Part shown: piece by piece, positions 9,975 to 21,300 of the stretch
Position numbering within the stretch: position 1 is the stretch's first letter
How the letters are laid out: the number at the start of each line of letters is the position of its first letter
Assembly: GCA_948144175.1 (NCBI GenBank)
Contig: CANXME010002008.1
Coordinates: 310,001-374,000, forward strand
Direction: 5' to 3'
DNA from: Closterium sp. NIES-65
Taxonomy: Eukaryota; Streptophyta; Zygnematophyceae; Desmidiales; Closteriaceae
Length of the DNA stretch: 64,000 nucleotides
Translations under genes and position numbers: made by a program
Notes under the pieces: generated by a model
Told to the model about the DNA's origin: nothing
Databases searched by the model: none
Seen by the model: only the letters and a program-made list of their open reading frames with translations

Positions 9975-12873
9975 CTACATTTGTGCTTCAGCAGGTGCTG
10001 CTTCCAGTGCTTCCATAACACTGGTCACCCAGCTGCAAATAGAAACAGAGGGAGATGAAGGGGCAGAGAAAAGCCAGCCGAGGAGCAGGCAAATAATTTG
10101 AGGAGACAATTGATACAGCAGAGGTTATTGTAGAGAGTGAGTAGCGCGTGGTCCTGAACAAACTCACCTTTCAATTCCAGGACTATCTGGTGCAAACACC
10201 CTCTTGATCCCTGCTTTTCTCGCAGCCTCGGCGGACGTTCCCCCGATGCATGCTGCAGCTCCGTCCCACTGCGTGCGCGACGCCACCACCTCCATCCACG
10301 CCCTGGGGCGAGGGGCAAGGGCCGAGGGCCGAGGGGCGAGGGGCGAGGGGCGAGGAGGGAAGGGGAGATGCAATGAGCGAAGGGAGTGGGGATTGGGGAG
10401 GGGGGTTAGGGTAACAGGGAGAGGGTGGGGTGAGGGGCAAGGGACGTTAGAAGAGGAGGTGGGGGGAGAAGGGCAAGGGGAGTGGGGAGAGTTGAAGGGG
10501 GCGAATGGCAAGGAGAGCGATAAGCAGAGTGGAGAGGAGCGAGGGACAAGGGAGGTGGGAAGCGGGGAGAGGCGAGACTGGAGATGGTCTGTCTTTGGGT
10601 TGAGAGTGCGATGCTGCTCACCTGACAGCAGTGGGAGAGGCCACAGCAACAACAGGAGCCCTGGCGGCTCTCTGTATGGTGTCCTTGTCCACACTGGTCA
10701 CCGACTCCTGATGCCCACATGCCCAAACACACATAGAGAGATCAAGCCATGGAGGAAGCGGGACAGAAGAAAGCCGGCACAAAAAGGGGGTTCTGTGAGA
10801 TTGTTGAAGCGATGCGTGGGGTTTTCTCTGGCACATGAAAACAACTTCAGAGAGGAAAACCAACAGTTTTAACTGACAGAGGGAAGTGCTGTGACTGTAA
10901 CAGAACGAGGTGAGTGCCATGGCGCGTACCGTGGAGTATGTGTTGAGCCGCGTGACTTGGAAGCCCCTGCTTGCCAGCCCATTCTCTGCAGTCAAACACA
11001 GAAGCACAGAAATGTTTGAAGCACCGACCAAAAAAAAAAAAAAAAAAAATTACTAGTTACAGACCATGAATCAAGCAACCCTCTTCCCCCCTACCCCCAC
11101 CCCTTCTCCCCCGTTCCTTGCATCCCAGGCCAGAGCACCCACGGAGATCCGTGCTGGCTTTGGCCGAGGCGGGGTACAGCACCCGGCGGTTGCCGCCTTG
11201 AATCTCTGGAATCTCAGCTGACAGATACTTGGCCGTGGCTGGGGAAGCAGGGAAGGTGGAGAGCGAGGAGAGGAAGGAGAGGGAGGAGAGGGAAGAGAGG
11301 GGGGAGAGGGAGGAGAGGGAGGAGAGGGGGGAGAGGGAGGAGAGGGGGAAAATAAGAAACGCACATAGTTGCACCAAAAGCACCCGGCGGTTGCCGCCTT
11401 GAATTTCAGCAGACAGGTACTTGGCCGTGGCTGGGGAAGCAGGGGAGGTGGAGAGCGAGGAGAGGAAGGAGAGGGGGGAAATAAGAAATGCACACATAGT
11501 TGCAACAGAAGCACTCTACCGAGCCAGGCGACTCTAAACACCAATTTTGAAGGGAGAAGAAGACGGTTACCTATGGAGGGAACGAACTGGACGGGCAGGA
11601 GGTGCTTCTCACGCTCGCCCAGCTGATGGAACACCTCCGCTGTGCCGCCCCCCACCACTGCCAGCCTCAGCGCCGGCGACCCTGCGGCTCTGAGAGGCGA
11701 CGGGGGAAGGGAGAGGCAGGTGGCGTTGATGCGTGTCATTAAGCGCGTGTTTTTTGAGAATTCTAAAAAAACATGCGTGTCATTAAGGGAGAAAGGAGAT
11801 GTGGCGTGGATGGGTTATGACAGGAAGGTGTGCAGTCAGTAGAAATAAGGAGTCAGACTCGATTGGGATGGGAGAGCACTAGCGTGAAATCATTGCAGGA
11901 TGCAGATGCAAGGTGCGAAGACGGGAACGGAGCATGTCAGCGTGGTGATGCAACCTCACCTCCATCCAGTAAGGAACACTGACGCAGCTTCTGGCGAGGT
12001 TACCACAATCCACTCAAACTCCTCTTCTGCAGTGAAGAGGACACGGGCCAGAAAAGCAGCAGGATGAGAAACCGCTGAGGAAGCACCCAGGATTGAAAGG
12101 GGCACGATTAGGAGGCTCAAAGAAGCAGGAACGAGGATAGGACAGGGAAAAATAGGGGGGACAGGGAAGGTCGGGGGGGAAAGAAAAAGCTGACTGGGAC
12201 AAGGAGGCGGGGAGGCGTGTGGAGTGACCTTGAAGCACGGCTGGCAGTCGGTGGGTGTCGGACCCGTCTGAGTGCTGGATGAGTGGCAGCTCCATCACTG
12301 ACACTCCCCTCGCACTCTGCCAGAAACAACAAGCAGAGAGAAATGCTGCGTTCTGAATGTTTTTGTTGTACACACGCGGTCCCGTCTTGAGTGCTGAATC
12401 AGGCAGCTCTATCTCTGGCACATCCCTCAACCTCAAATGCGCGAGACGTTCATTTGGGATGTGAGCATTTGCAACTGAGGTTCATCACATGGCGAGAAAC
12501 GAGGGTGCATCCATGGCAGTCTCCCGAAGTTTCCCGAAGAAAGTTGTAGCTCAGACTTTGCCCTTTTCTCATCAGCACTTTCAGCGCTGTGCGTTGTGTT
12601 TTGAACACAGTAACTGTTCAGAATGTCAACACTCACCAGTGCCTTCATCAGCTTGCCGTTCTTGCCTTTCTCGCGCGTCGCCACCACCAGGGGTGGCTGA
12701 TCCGAGGCACCACTCTGCTGTTCTTCCTGCGATACTGATCCTGCTGACGCCGTGACAGACCTGCACCGAAATCGTCTCGTTTTCAGTGACGCAGATGACG
12801 TGGCACAGGCGCTAGAAACTGTGTGGAGACGCAGAGGGACCAAGTTGACTGCGCCATTGCTTCTGATGGTCAT
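9975..12873 (-). CDS. UROS: uroporphyrinogen-III synthase, plastid-type, 9 exons
   Basis: Converts hydroxymethylbilane to uroporphyrinogen III, the first cyclic tetrapyrrole of haem and chlorophyll synthesis, in the plastid. Exons: 12873-12637, 12316-12229, 12026-11960, 11689-11571, 11238-11143, 10985-10930, 10707-10622, 10302-10168, 10032-9975; 942 nt close exactly to 313 aa plus TAG. Residues 1-60 are Ser/Thr/Arg-rich, like a transit peptide. HemD-family landmarks in order: VVATREKGKN (63-72), MELPLIQH, WIVVTSPEAASVFL, AVVGGGTAEVF, VLYPASAKAS, GFQVTRLNTYST (the conserved Tyr of the active cleft), VVAVASPTAVR, AACIGGTSAEAARKAG, SWVTSVMEAL. Length fits plant enzymes. Intron 4 holds a truncated second copy of exon 5. 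An upstream regulator was not identified. Confidence 0.93.
11178..11480 (-). repeat. 201-bp tandem duplication of UROS exon 5 edge
   Basis: The segment with acceptor CCCCAG, ATAKYLSAEI and GGNRRVL occurs twice, offset by 201 bp. The copy at about 11182-11285 is the real exon 5; the copy at about 11382-11477, inside intron 4, lacks the PEI residues and runs into intron sequence after RVL without a donor. The flanking purine-rich tract is also copied. Confidence 0.85.
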
Positions 12874-14615
12874 GACTGCTGGTAACAGGAAGAGAAACAG
12901 AAGAGCTAAATCAATTAAACTGGAGGCACCATAGTGAGAATTGACATGGTATTATGAAATCCGTGCAGTCAAGACCGAGAATGACTGAGCATGAAAGCGT
13001 GGGCGACGGGATGAATGAAACATGAACGAATCTTCACGCGATAATGAGATGAGACATATGATGCCGACCTGATGATCTCGAAAGGCCATGGTTTTTTATG
13101 ACTCCCATTAACCGAACGCCACTTAGCGTGCTGGATGCCATGGCTCAGAAACTAGTTTGATTTGCCAAGAAGCACCGATGCTAAACGCTAGGAGTACAGC
13201 GTGGAATACGGTTCCTCTGCCTCCCTTTCTCTTGGGACTACCGAGCCGAGAGTCTAAAATAAATGGAGACTAAACCTGCGGGTGGCTGATTACAATCTGA
13301 AATGTTAATGGAGATTTGTGAATGCAAATGAGGGGCTAAGTTTGAGAATGTGCTGAGAAGGAACTAGAGGCCAGGGTAATCCAGAAAGATGTGCCAGCGC
13401 ATACAGACGCCGATTTATCCAATCACAAAGCTTTCGCTTCAATGTTCTTGCCAAATGTCAATGTTTTATGGGTCGTCTGACGGTCAAATTGGTTCCAGCT
13501 TACAGGACAACCCTGGCAAGCTTGAGGGCTTCGCAGTTGTCTCAGCGAAGTCAAATGGGGATGGTAACTCGACGACTAGGTGCGATCTGCTGTTTCGGAG
13601 TAACCAGAGGACCGCAGGTAGGGCCCATCTCGCGAACCACACAGAGGGAGGTTTGGTCGGTACACCCCCTTCTGGCCGAGAGATGTGTGGCATGACAGGT
13701 AGCACTCTGACAACATGTACAGCACCCGCAGCCAACCAGACCAGAGCTGTTAGACACCAGACAGCCTCATACAGTCACACCACTGCCAGAACAACCTGAT
13801 CCCCGACATTCCCGCTGGCCAATGAGCGTGAAATCCCGAAACCCTTCAGACGAGGGCAGACCACCGGACACGGCGCTCGATTTTTCCGAACCAATAGGCG
13901 TTTGACTGCGAGGAAGTCAGACCCGCACCGCACAAATCGGTCGCGTCGCATTCTCCTGCTGGTGGCAGGAACATTTGTTCTTCTCAAATTCACTCAGAAA
14001 GAGAGAGCATTCCCTTCAACCCTCTTTGGCCTCGATTCATCTCTTGGCCTCTACCACAAGTTTCACGCAGCTATGTCGGCGGATTCGCAACCAGAGTCTC
14101 TTTCGTGTTGTAACTGTGATTGCTGAATCCTCGCCACAGTCGGCGCTGTCTTCTTGTTCAGGTTCTTGCTTCTGTTCTTGTCCCTAACCTCCATACCTAG
14201 AGAGTAGACCGCAGAGAATGAAGTCTTGCGGTGAACGTTGCGAAACCTCCGCCGCGCAACCTCTGTGCCGAACCTGATGGAAATGTTTTCGTTTAGGATA
14301 AATACCAAACCTCACTGAAGCATCTTACAAGCGATCTTACAGAGTTTGTCGACCACAGAGGAGCCCGCGTGATCGTCTATTTATCCTGCAAGGCGCTCGC
14401 TTGCCGTTTAAGTTGCGCCGGGCGACACTTCAGGTCGTCCATTCCGCCAAAGTCAATCCAACGAATATAGACACTCCCATTCGCACGGCCTGCCATTTTA
14501 GTTGCTTCCCCAGATCCACATCTGCTGTGAGACTATACTCGCTAAACGCTGCAGTAGCTGTACATTCCACTGGGAAAAAAAAAAAAAAAAATCCTCCCTT
14601 TCGGCTTAGCTCATC
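12874..14615. other. intergenic between divergent UROS and FkbM genes
   Basis: Must hold both promoters. Short ORFs (13389-13799 plus and others) show no recognisable motif. A run of A (14575-14590) is the only simple repeat. No TATA box stands out. Confidence 0.5.
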
Positions 14616-17127
14616 ATGGAAGGCTCCACCACGCCCGTAAAATCGATACACTGCACGCCGACCAGAAGCCTTTCAGCCCCCGTTAGACCCCCTTCGGCGG
14701 GATTCTCGCCGCGACCTCCGACCTCCCCTTACTCCACCCCTTCCTCCTCCTTTTCCCTCTTCGGCGGCAAGCCATGGCGGTCGTGGGCGTGGGCCGCGAA
14801 CAGCCTCCCGCTGCTCTCCTTCTTCGCGCTCGCGCTTATAGCGACGGGACTGGTGCGCCAGCTCAACTCGCTCGCGGGGGTCGACGTTGCGACTATATCG
14901 GATGCGGAGATGGCGAGGATTCGAGTCGTGGGCGACGTGTGTGGGATGGGTCCGATGGAGTTGAGAAGCATAATGGCGCAAGCGCACGGGTGGCGGCGAG
15001 GTAAGAGGCACTGATGGGAATTCTTAAAGTGGTTCTGATGGGGTCCAATGGAGTTGAGAGGGTCATGGCGGAAGAGCATGGGTGGCGGCGAGGTAATATG
15101 CACTGACGCGCTTGTATCAATTTGAGAACTCTCGACGTGGGTTCAATGGGATCCAAAGGGGTCCAGTGGGGTCCGATGGAGCTGAGCAGTGTCATGGCGG
15201 AAGAGCATGGGTGGCGGCGAGGTAAGATGCACTGACGCTTCCTCTCTTGAACAAGCGCCCTTTCCCCAATCCCTTTTCCGCGCCATTTTTCTCCGCCAGA
15301 TCGATCCGCCATGCTCGTAACTCCCGCCTCATGGCTAAGTCCCAGCTCTATCTCTCTCCCCCACATCTTCTCTCCCTTACCCTCCCTCCCCTTCCTCCTT
15401 CCCCCTACCTCCCCGCATCCCTTCTTTCGTCCCCCTCCTCCCCTTGGTTCTGACCCCTCCCCCCCCAATGCGCCTGCTATATCGCCCCCGTCGCTCCGCG
15501 TTCCGCGCCAGACGAGCCGCGGTACTGGTACGCGGGGCGGTGGCAGACGAACCGGCAGCTCTACCTCGCCTTGGAGATCGTGCGAAAGCAGTTACCACGC
15601 GACGCCGTCGTGTGCGCGCTGGCGGCGGTGCACGGCCAAGTGCCGTGCCTGCACGCGCCGTGCGTGCTGACCCTGCACGTGCGGCCGTACTACTCGGATT
15701 TCAGCGTGCTGAAGCAGCTCGTCGAGATGGATGAGTTCGGGTTCATCAAACACTTTCGACCGCGAACTGTCCTGGATGCAGGTACGCCTAGGTTCCCGAT
15801 TGACTGATGAGTCGACTCAAAAGTCACCTCACCCTGCACATTCGCCCGTACTACTCGGATTTCAGCGTGCTGAAGCAGCTAATCGAGATGGACGAGTTCG
15901 GGTTCATCAAACACTTCCGGCCGGCCACTGTGCTGGACGCAGGTATGCGCGGGTCCCCGGTTTTACTACTCAACCGGTTGTTGCTTCCAAGTCTTGAGTA
16001 CAAGACGGCTTTATGGTTGTCGCCACACATACGGCTGTACCCTCTGGCCCTTCCGATAAGCCGTCGTCACGTTTTTCGTCCGCTGGTTTTTCTCCTCGTT
16101 CCCAGGAGCCAACGTGGGGTATGCGACGCTCATATTCTCCACCTTCTTCCCCAACGCTACTGTGGTCGCCATAGAGGCGAGCGACAAGAACTTTGAGGTG
16201 TTACGCCGTAACACGTATCGCCTGCGCAACGTTTATGCGGTGCATGCGGGGTTGTTTAACCACTCTGGGATGGTGCTGCTAAGAAATGGGACACAAACGA
16301 AGACGAGGGAGGGGTGGCAGTATGTGGTTACGCCAGTGCCCTCTAATAGCAGCGGTGATACAAACGAAGGTGATACTAACGAGCATGTTCAGGAGGGAGT
16401 AGAGGGTGAAGCGAAGAGCAGCAACAGCAGCGGAGTGGCAAGCACGGTGGCAGCTGAGGGGGGTGTTACTATCCGTGCTGTGACTGTAGGCGATGTGCTA
16501 AAGCAGGTTGGGTTGGCGAGATTTGATTTCGTGAAGATGGATATTGAGGGTTCCGAGGCTGAAGTGCTGGCCATGCCACCAATGGCATCCGACTCGGATG
16601 TGACTGAATCGAATGCAGATTCCTCTGCCTCTGGTGAAATAAGCAGCAGCAATGGCAGTGACAATAGCAGCAGCAGCAGCGGCGGCAGTAGCAGCAGCAG
16701 CAGCGGTGGCAGTAGCAGCAGCAGCAGCAGCAGGACCAGTAGCACAGCTGACATCAGCAGGAAATCTGATTGGTACGACCCTAGGCCGTGGTTGGATGAG
16801 GTGCGGGTGATGGCAGTAGAAGTGCACGACCGCATGAAGCCAAATTGCACCGTTACTGTAGAGGCTGCTACTGTAGCGCGGCAGTGGCGGCTGCTAGCGC
16901 GATCAGGAGAGTATCTTGTGCTTGAGAATGAGAGGTGGAGTGTGAGGAGGGGGAGGCGAGGAGGGGCGGCGGGGCAGAGGGCGGAAGACAGGGAGAAGTT
17001 GAGGGAGGTGCAAAGGAAGGAAGGGGAGAGGAGGAAGGAGGGGACAAAGGAGGAGGGGAGGGTGCAGCAAGGAGCGCAGGCAGGTTCAGGAGAGGGGCAA
17101 AGGGGGGAGGTAAAAGCAAGACGATAG
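14616..17127 (+). CDS. FkbM-family SAM methyltransferase, single-pass membrane protein, 558 aa
   Basis: Exons 14616-15000, 15512-15781 and 16106-17127 (1677 nt) close in frame. The product has a Pro/Ser-rich cytosolic-looking head, one hydrophobic segment (about residues 61-80) and then the catalytic part, a type II topology suggesting endomembrane location. The SAM-binding motif VLDAGANVGYAT spans the exon 2/3 junction; AIEASDKNFEVLRRN and FDFVKMDIEGSEAEVL are the other FkbM hallmarks, followed by VRVMAVEVHD. Plant members are mostly of unknown substrate; FkbM enzymes generally O-methylate sugars or small molecules. A poly-Ser/Gly insertion (about 16625-16745) splits the domain and a Lys/Glu/Gly tail ends it. 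Both exon 1 and exon 2 edges are duplicated in the following introns. Confidence 0.88.
15001..15235 (+). repeat. two extra copies of FkbM exon 1 end with splice donor
   Basis: The exon end (TCCGATGGAGTTGAG...GGTGGCGGCGAG followed by GTAAGA) is repeated near 15040-15096 (donor GTAATA) and 15170-15223 (donor GTAAGA). A palindrome-like TTTGAGAACTCTCGA lies at 15121-15135 between the copies. Confidence 0.85.
15808..15948 (+). repeat. duplicate of FkbM exon 2 3' half, joined at a TGAGTCGACTCAAAA palindrome
   Basis: 15833-15942 repeats the last ~110 bp of exon 2 (LTLHIRPYYSDFSVLKQL...TVLDAG) and its donor (GTATGC). It starts right after TGAGTCGACTCAAAA at 15808-15822. No acceptor in the right phase precedes it, so it should be skipped. 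Confidence 0.88.
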
Positions 17128-18365
17128 AATTAGGTTGGAACTTTTGGACATTAGGTGCTAAATATTAGGATTGGAGTACAATAATCTCGGCTGAGAAGCA
17201 GCTCAGCTCACCTGCTCTTCACCCTGCAATACTCTGGATCCTGTTCGTACAGTTTCTCCTGCTCATGTACACTCCGGGTGAGGACTAACTGCAAAAACGA
17301 TCATGTATGCTAATAGATTTTAGACCAACACCAGTAGTGCACTAGTGACACACAAAACACCACACAACAGTCTGTCTCTTCATTAACGAACCCCCTCTCC
17401 TCCCACAAATAACCCCTACTTCCACCTCCACTCCAACTTCCGGTCCCAACCTAAGAACATGGATGCAAGACACATCTGACTGGTTCCAGACTCAGGTTCC
17501 ACTCCCTAAGCAGCAAACAACAACACTACCATCTGCTCTCATCTCAGCCCAGCGCTACTAGCACCGAGAATCCCAAGATCCGATTCTCTCTCTGCACTTG
17601 ATCCGAACGCGCAGTCCTGTGCCTCCACACAACGCGCTGGCTCCTATCGCTCAGACCGGTACCTAGCATGGGGGCAAGGGGGGAAGCTGACTGTTTAAGC
17701 TCAATGCATGTGAGCCTGTTGACACACGCGTGCGTGAGAGTCACCGTCTCGTGCGCGTAACAACAGGACAAGAATTTTCTTGACAGAAACAAGATAACAA
17801 AGAAGGACGAGAAGTGAGCAATGAGGTGAGGAGGGTAGATCGGGAATGGACAGAGGGCATACCTGCAGGGAGGAGGATCGGAACCATAGAGAGAAGTGGG
17901 AGGGAGGGAGAGGGAAAGGAAACCCGCAGACCCGGAAACACGACCACAGGCCACCGCGCATGGGGGGGTGTTGGTTGTTAGGCTGAGAAAGTGCCACCGC
18001 GCACGGGAGCTGGTCTGCTGAGAGGCGTGCGCTGCTCTGTGTGAAAGCAGTGGCGGCACAGGAAGGACAAACTGGTCCGCCCAGAGGGGGGCTGGGACAA
18101 GAGGGTGAGAGGAGGGAGGGACAGCACTGCAGAGAGAGTGCAGGTGCATCCGCTCGAATGCTCACGCATATACACTCACATATGCACAGACTCACGCTCA
18201 GACTTGCACAGAGGCAACAGGTGAAAGTTCTATAATCGACGCTATGGCGTATGATCGAAGGGTATGAGCACGCAGAGTGCCATGGCATGTGTGCTCGATG
18301 CTAGTGCCGCGCATTTAACATAAGACCAGCTAACTGAGAAAGAAAGAAAGAAAGAGAATTCACAC
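17128..18365. other. intergenic, convergent 3' ends of FkbM and PNISR-like genes
   Basis: ORFs on the minus strand (18288-17544) are pyrimidine-rich shadows. A GAAA tetranucleotide run lies near 18336-18356. The PNISR-like C-terminus may extend to a TAG near 18242 or through another intron here. Confidence 0.45.
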
Positions 18366-21300
18366 CGTCGCTTGGGAGTTGGGCTGCGGCTGCTGCTGCT
18401 GCGGCTCCTGCCGCGACTCACACTGCGACTCCTCCTCCTGCTCCTCCTCTGCTCCCCATGCCTCTCTCCCTTGCCCCCCTCCTTGTCCTTCCTCTTCTCC
18501 TTGTCCCTCTTGCTTTCCTTCTCCCGCCTCTCCTCCTTCCCCTTCCTACTCTCCTTCTCCTTCTCGCTGCTCTTCTCTGCTCTCTCTCGCTCCCTCCCCT
18601 TGTCCTTGCTCCCACGCTTCCCATGCCTGGGTTTCAGACGGAGGATAGAAAAGACAGGTAGACGGACGGATCATGCAAGGGCGGATAAAAATGGATCCGT
18701 AGGAATGGAACAGCAACAAGAGACATATTAATAAGCGCAAGACAACTCACTCACACGCCCTCCATTCTCACACGCCCACCCTTGCACAAGCCCACCCCCA
18801 TATGCCCACCCTCACATACTCAACCTCACATGCCCACCCCACATGCCCCCCCCCCATGCCCAACCCTCCACGCCCACATCCCATCCCCACCCCCCATGCC
18901 CACTCGCACATGCCCACATCTCCCATGCTCACCTGCCACGATCTTCCCCCTCCTCGTCCCCATCACTGGAAGAGCGCTCGGGTTGAGGGGACCAGGACCG
19001 GGACCGGGACCGCGACTTGCTGCGATGCCTGCCCTTCCTTCCTGCCTCCTTTCTCTCCAATCGCCCGTGCTTGCTTCCCCTCTCCCGCTCTCCACTCCTA
19101 TCCTCGTCACTGTCAGCATCAGCATCAGCTTCTCCTTTCTTCTCTTTGCTCTCCTCCTTCCTCCTGCCTTCAGACTTGTCTTTCCTCTCACGCTTCTCCT
19201 TGCTCCTACGCTCCTCCTTCTCCTTCTCCTCCTCCTCCTCTTTCTCGCCTTTAGATCCCTTCCTCTCCTTGCCATCCTCCTTACGCTCCTTCCTGCCGCC
19301 CTCCTCCCTGCTTTCGTCCCTGCTCCCCTCCTCATCTCCATCCCTCTTTCTCTCCTTCCCCCTCCTGTCTCTGTCCTTTTCCCTCTCCCCACCCTTCACA
19401 ACACTCCTCTCCTTCTCCCTCTCCTTGCCCCTCCTCTCATCCCTCTCTTTGCTCCTCTCCTCACCCCTACCACTCCTCTTCTCCTTCTCTTTTCCATCAT
19501 CCTTCTCTTCATCCTTCCTTTTATCCTTCTCTTTAGTTTTCTCCTTCTCCTTCGCCCTCTTCCTCTCCTGAGACTCCCTTGCCTCTCGGCTCTTCTGCTT
19601 GCTCCTTGACCCCAACCCATCTTCATCATCCCCCCCCTTCCCTTTCCCATCCCTCTCTTCTCTATGCCTCTTCTCACTTCCCTCCTTCCTCTCATGCTCC
19701 CCTCTATTTTTCTCCTTCCTCCCCTCGCTCTCCTCACTCTCCCCATCCTTCTCCTTATCATCTTCCCTCTCACCCCTCCTGCCCGACTTTCCTTTCTTGC
19801 TTTCCTCCTCCCCTCCCTCGTCCTCTCCCCTCGCCCTCCCACGCCCTTCCCCTGTCTTCTTTCCCTTCCCTACCCCATCATCCTCGCCACACTTTCTCCT
19901 CCTCCCCCTCTCCCCCTCATCATCCGCCCCTGTGCGCACCTCTTCCCCTCCCTCCTGCTGCCCCATGCTCTTATCGCCCCGTTCCTCCTGCCTTCCCTCC
20001 ATCTTCGCCCCTTCATCCCCTTCTTCCCCATCCTTCCCCTCCTCCAACGCACCATCCTTCACTTGCTCCTCCCTCCCCATTCCGTCTCTCGGCACCGCAC
20101 TCCCACCCCCATCACCACCATCAACCCCTCTGTCCTTTGTATCCCTTACAACTCCATTCTCCTCCTCCTTCTCCTTTTCCTCCTCCTCTTCCTTCTCCTC
20201 CTCCTCCTTCTCCTCATCCTCTTCGTCGTCGTCGTCCTCCTCCTCCTCCTCCCCCTCCCCCTCCTCATCCTCATCATCCTCATCATCCTCATCGCTCCCA
20301 TATGCAATCCCCAACAGCCCTCCACCCAACAACCCTCCAACCCCTCCGGCCCGTTTCTTCTTCCTCTTACTCTTCGCCTTCCTCTCGGCACCTGTTGCCT
20401 TGCTCGTCTCAACCACCCCCTTCCTCCCAAACTCACCTGCCCCTCCTTCCACAACCCCCCTGTTTTCCTCAACCACGCCTGCCCCACCTGGTTTTTCACC
20501 TGACTCTTCACCTGCTGTCCCATCTTCCTTCTCCTCCACCTCCATACCCCTGTTTCCATCCTTCTCCCCCCCGGTCCCTTTCTCCTCCTCTTCCTCCTCC
20601 TTCTCCTTCTCATCCTCCTCCCCTTCACCCACTGTCACCCATTTCCCTCCACTAACATTCTTCCCCTTCTCCTCCTCTTCCGCCTCCTCCTCGTCCTCCT
20701 CCTCGCGGGGATCCCTGAGAGCATCCTTGGCAATCCGCCTCACCATGTCGTCAGTCACCTGTTGGCAGGTAGAAGGGGTCGGGGCGGATGGGAGAGCATG
20801 GGGCAGGGCGCAGAGTGAGGAGCGGATGGGAAAAAGTGGGGCGGGGAGAGGGCGGGGAGAGGGTGGGGCGGATGGGAGAATGTGGGGCAGAGGGAAGAAT
20901 GTGAGGGGGGGGGGAGAGTGTGGGCAGAGGGGAGAGTGTGAGGGGGCGGGAGAGTGTGGGGGGAGAGTGCAGGGTGGGGGGGTGGGAATGGGGTGGAAAG
21001 GACTTTGGACATGTTCTGAAAAAAAAAAAGGCGATTCAGCATGTGACTTATGTGACCCCCCTCGCACACAACCCTCCTCGCACGCAACCCTCCTCGCACG
21101 CAACCCCCCTCGCACGCGATTCCCCTCGCATGCAAACCCCTCTGTTTCTCACCCACCTTGCACTCCTGTGAGCACTTGTTCATCAATCCTCAACGCACCT
21201 GACAGCAACGTCTGCAACTCTCCTCCCCTTTCCACTCATTACGTCCTTCGCTACGCCAAGTCACGATAAATACGAGCAACACCGTAAAAGCAGGGGAAAC

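Noticed and set aside
19599..21269. Plus-strand ORFs of 358 and 556 codons, Ser/Pro/Leu-rich
   Set aside because: They are antisense shadows of the charged/RS exon of the PNISR-like gene; codons are CTC/TCC runs complementary to GAG/GGA.
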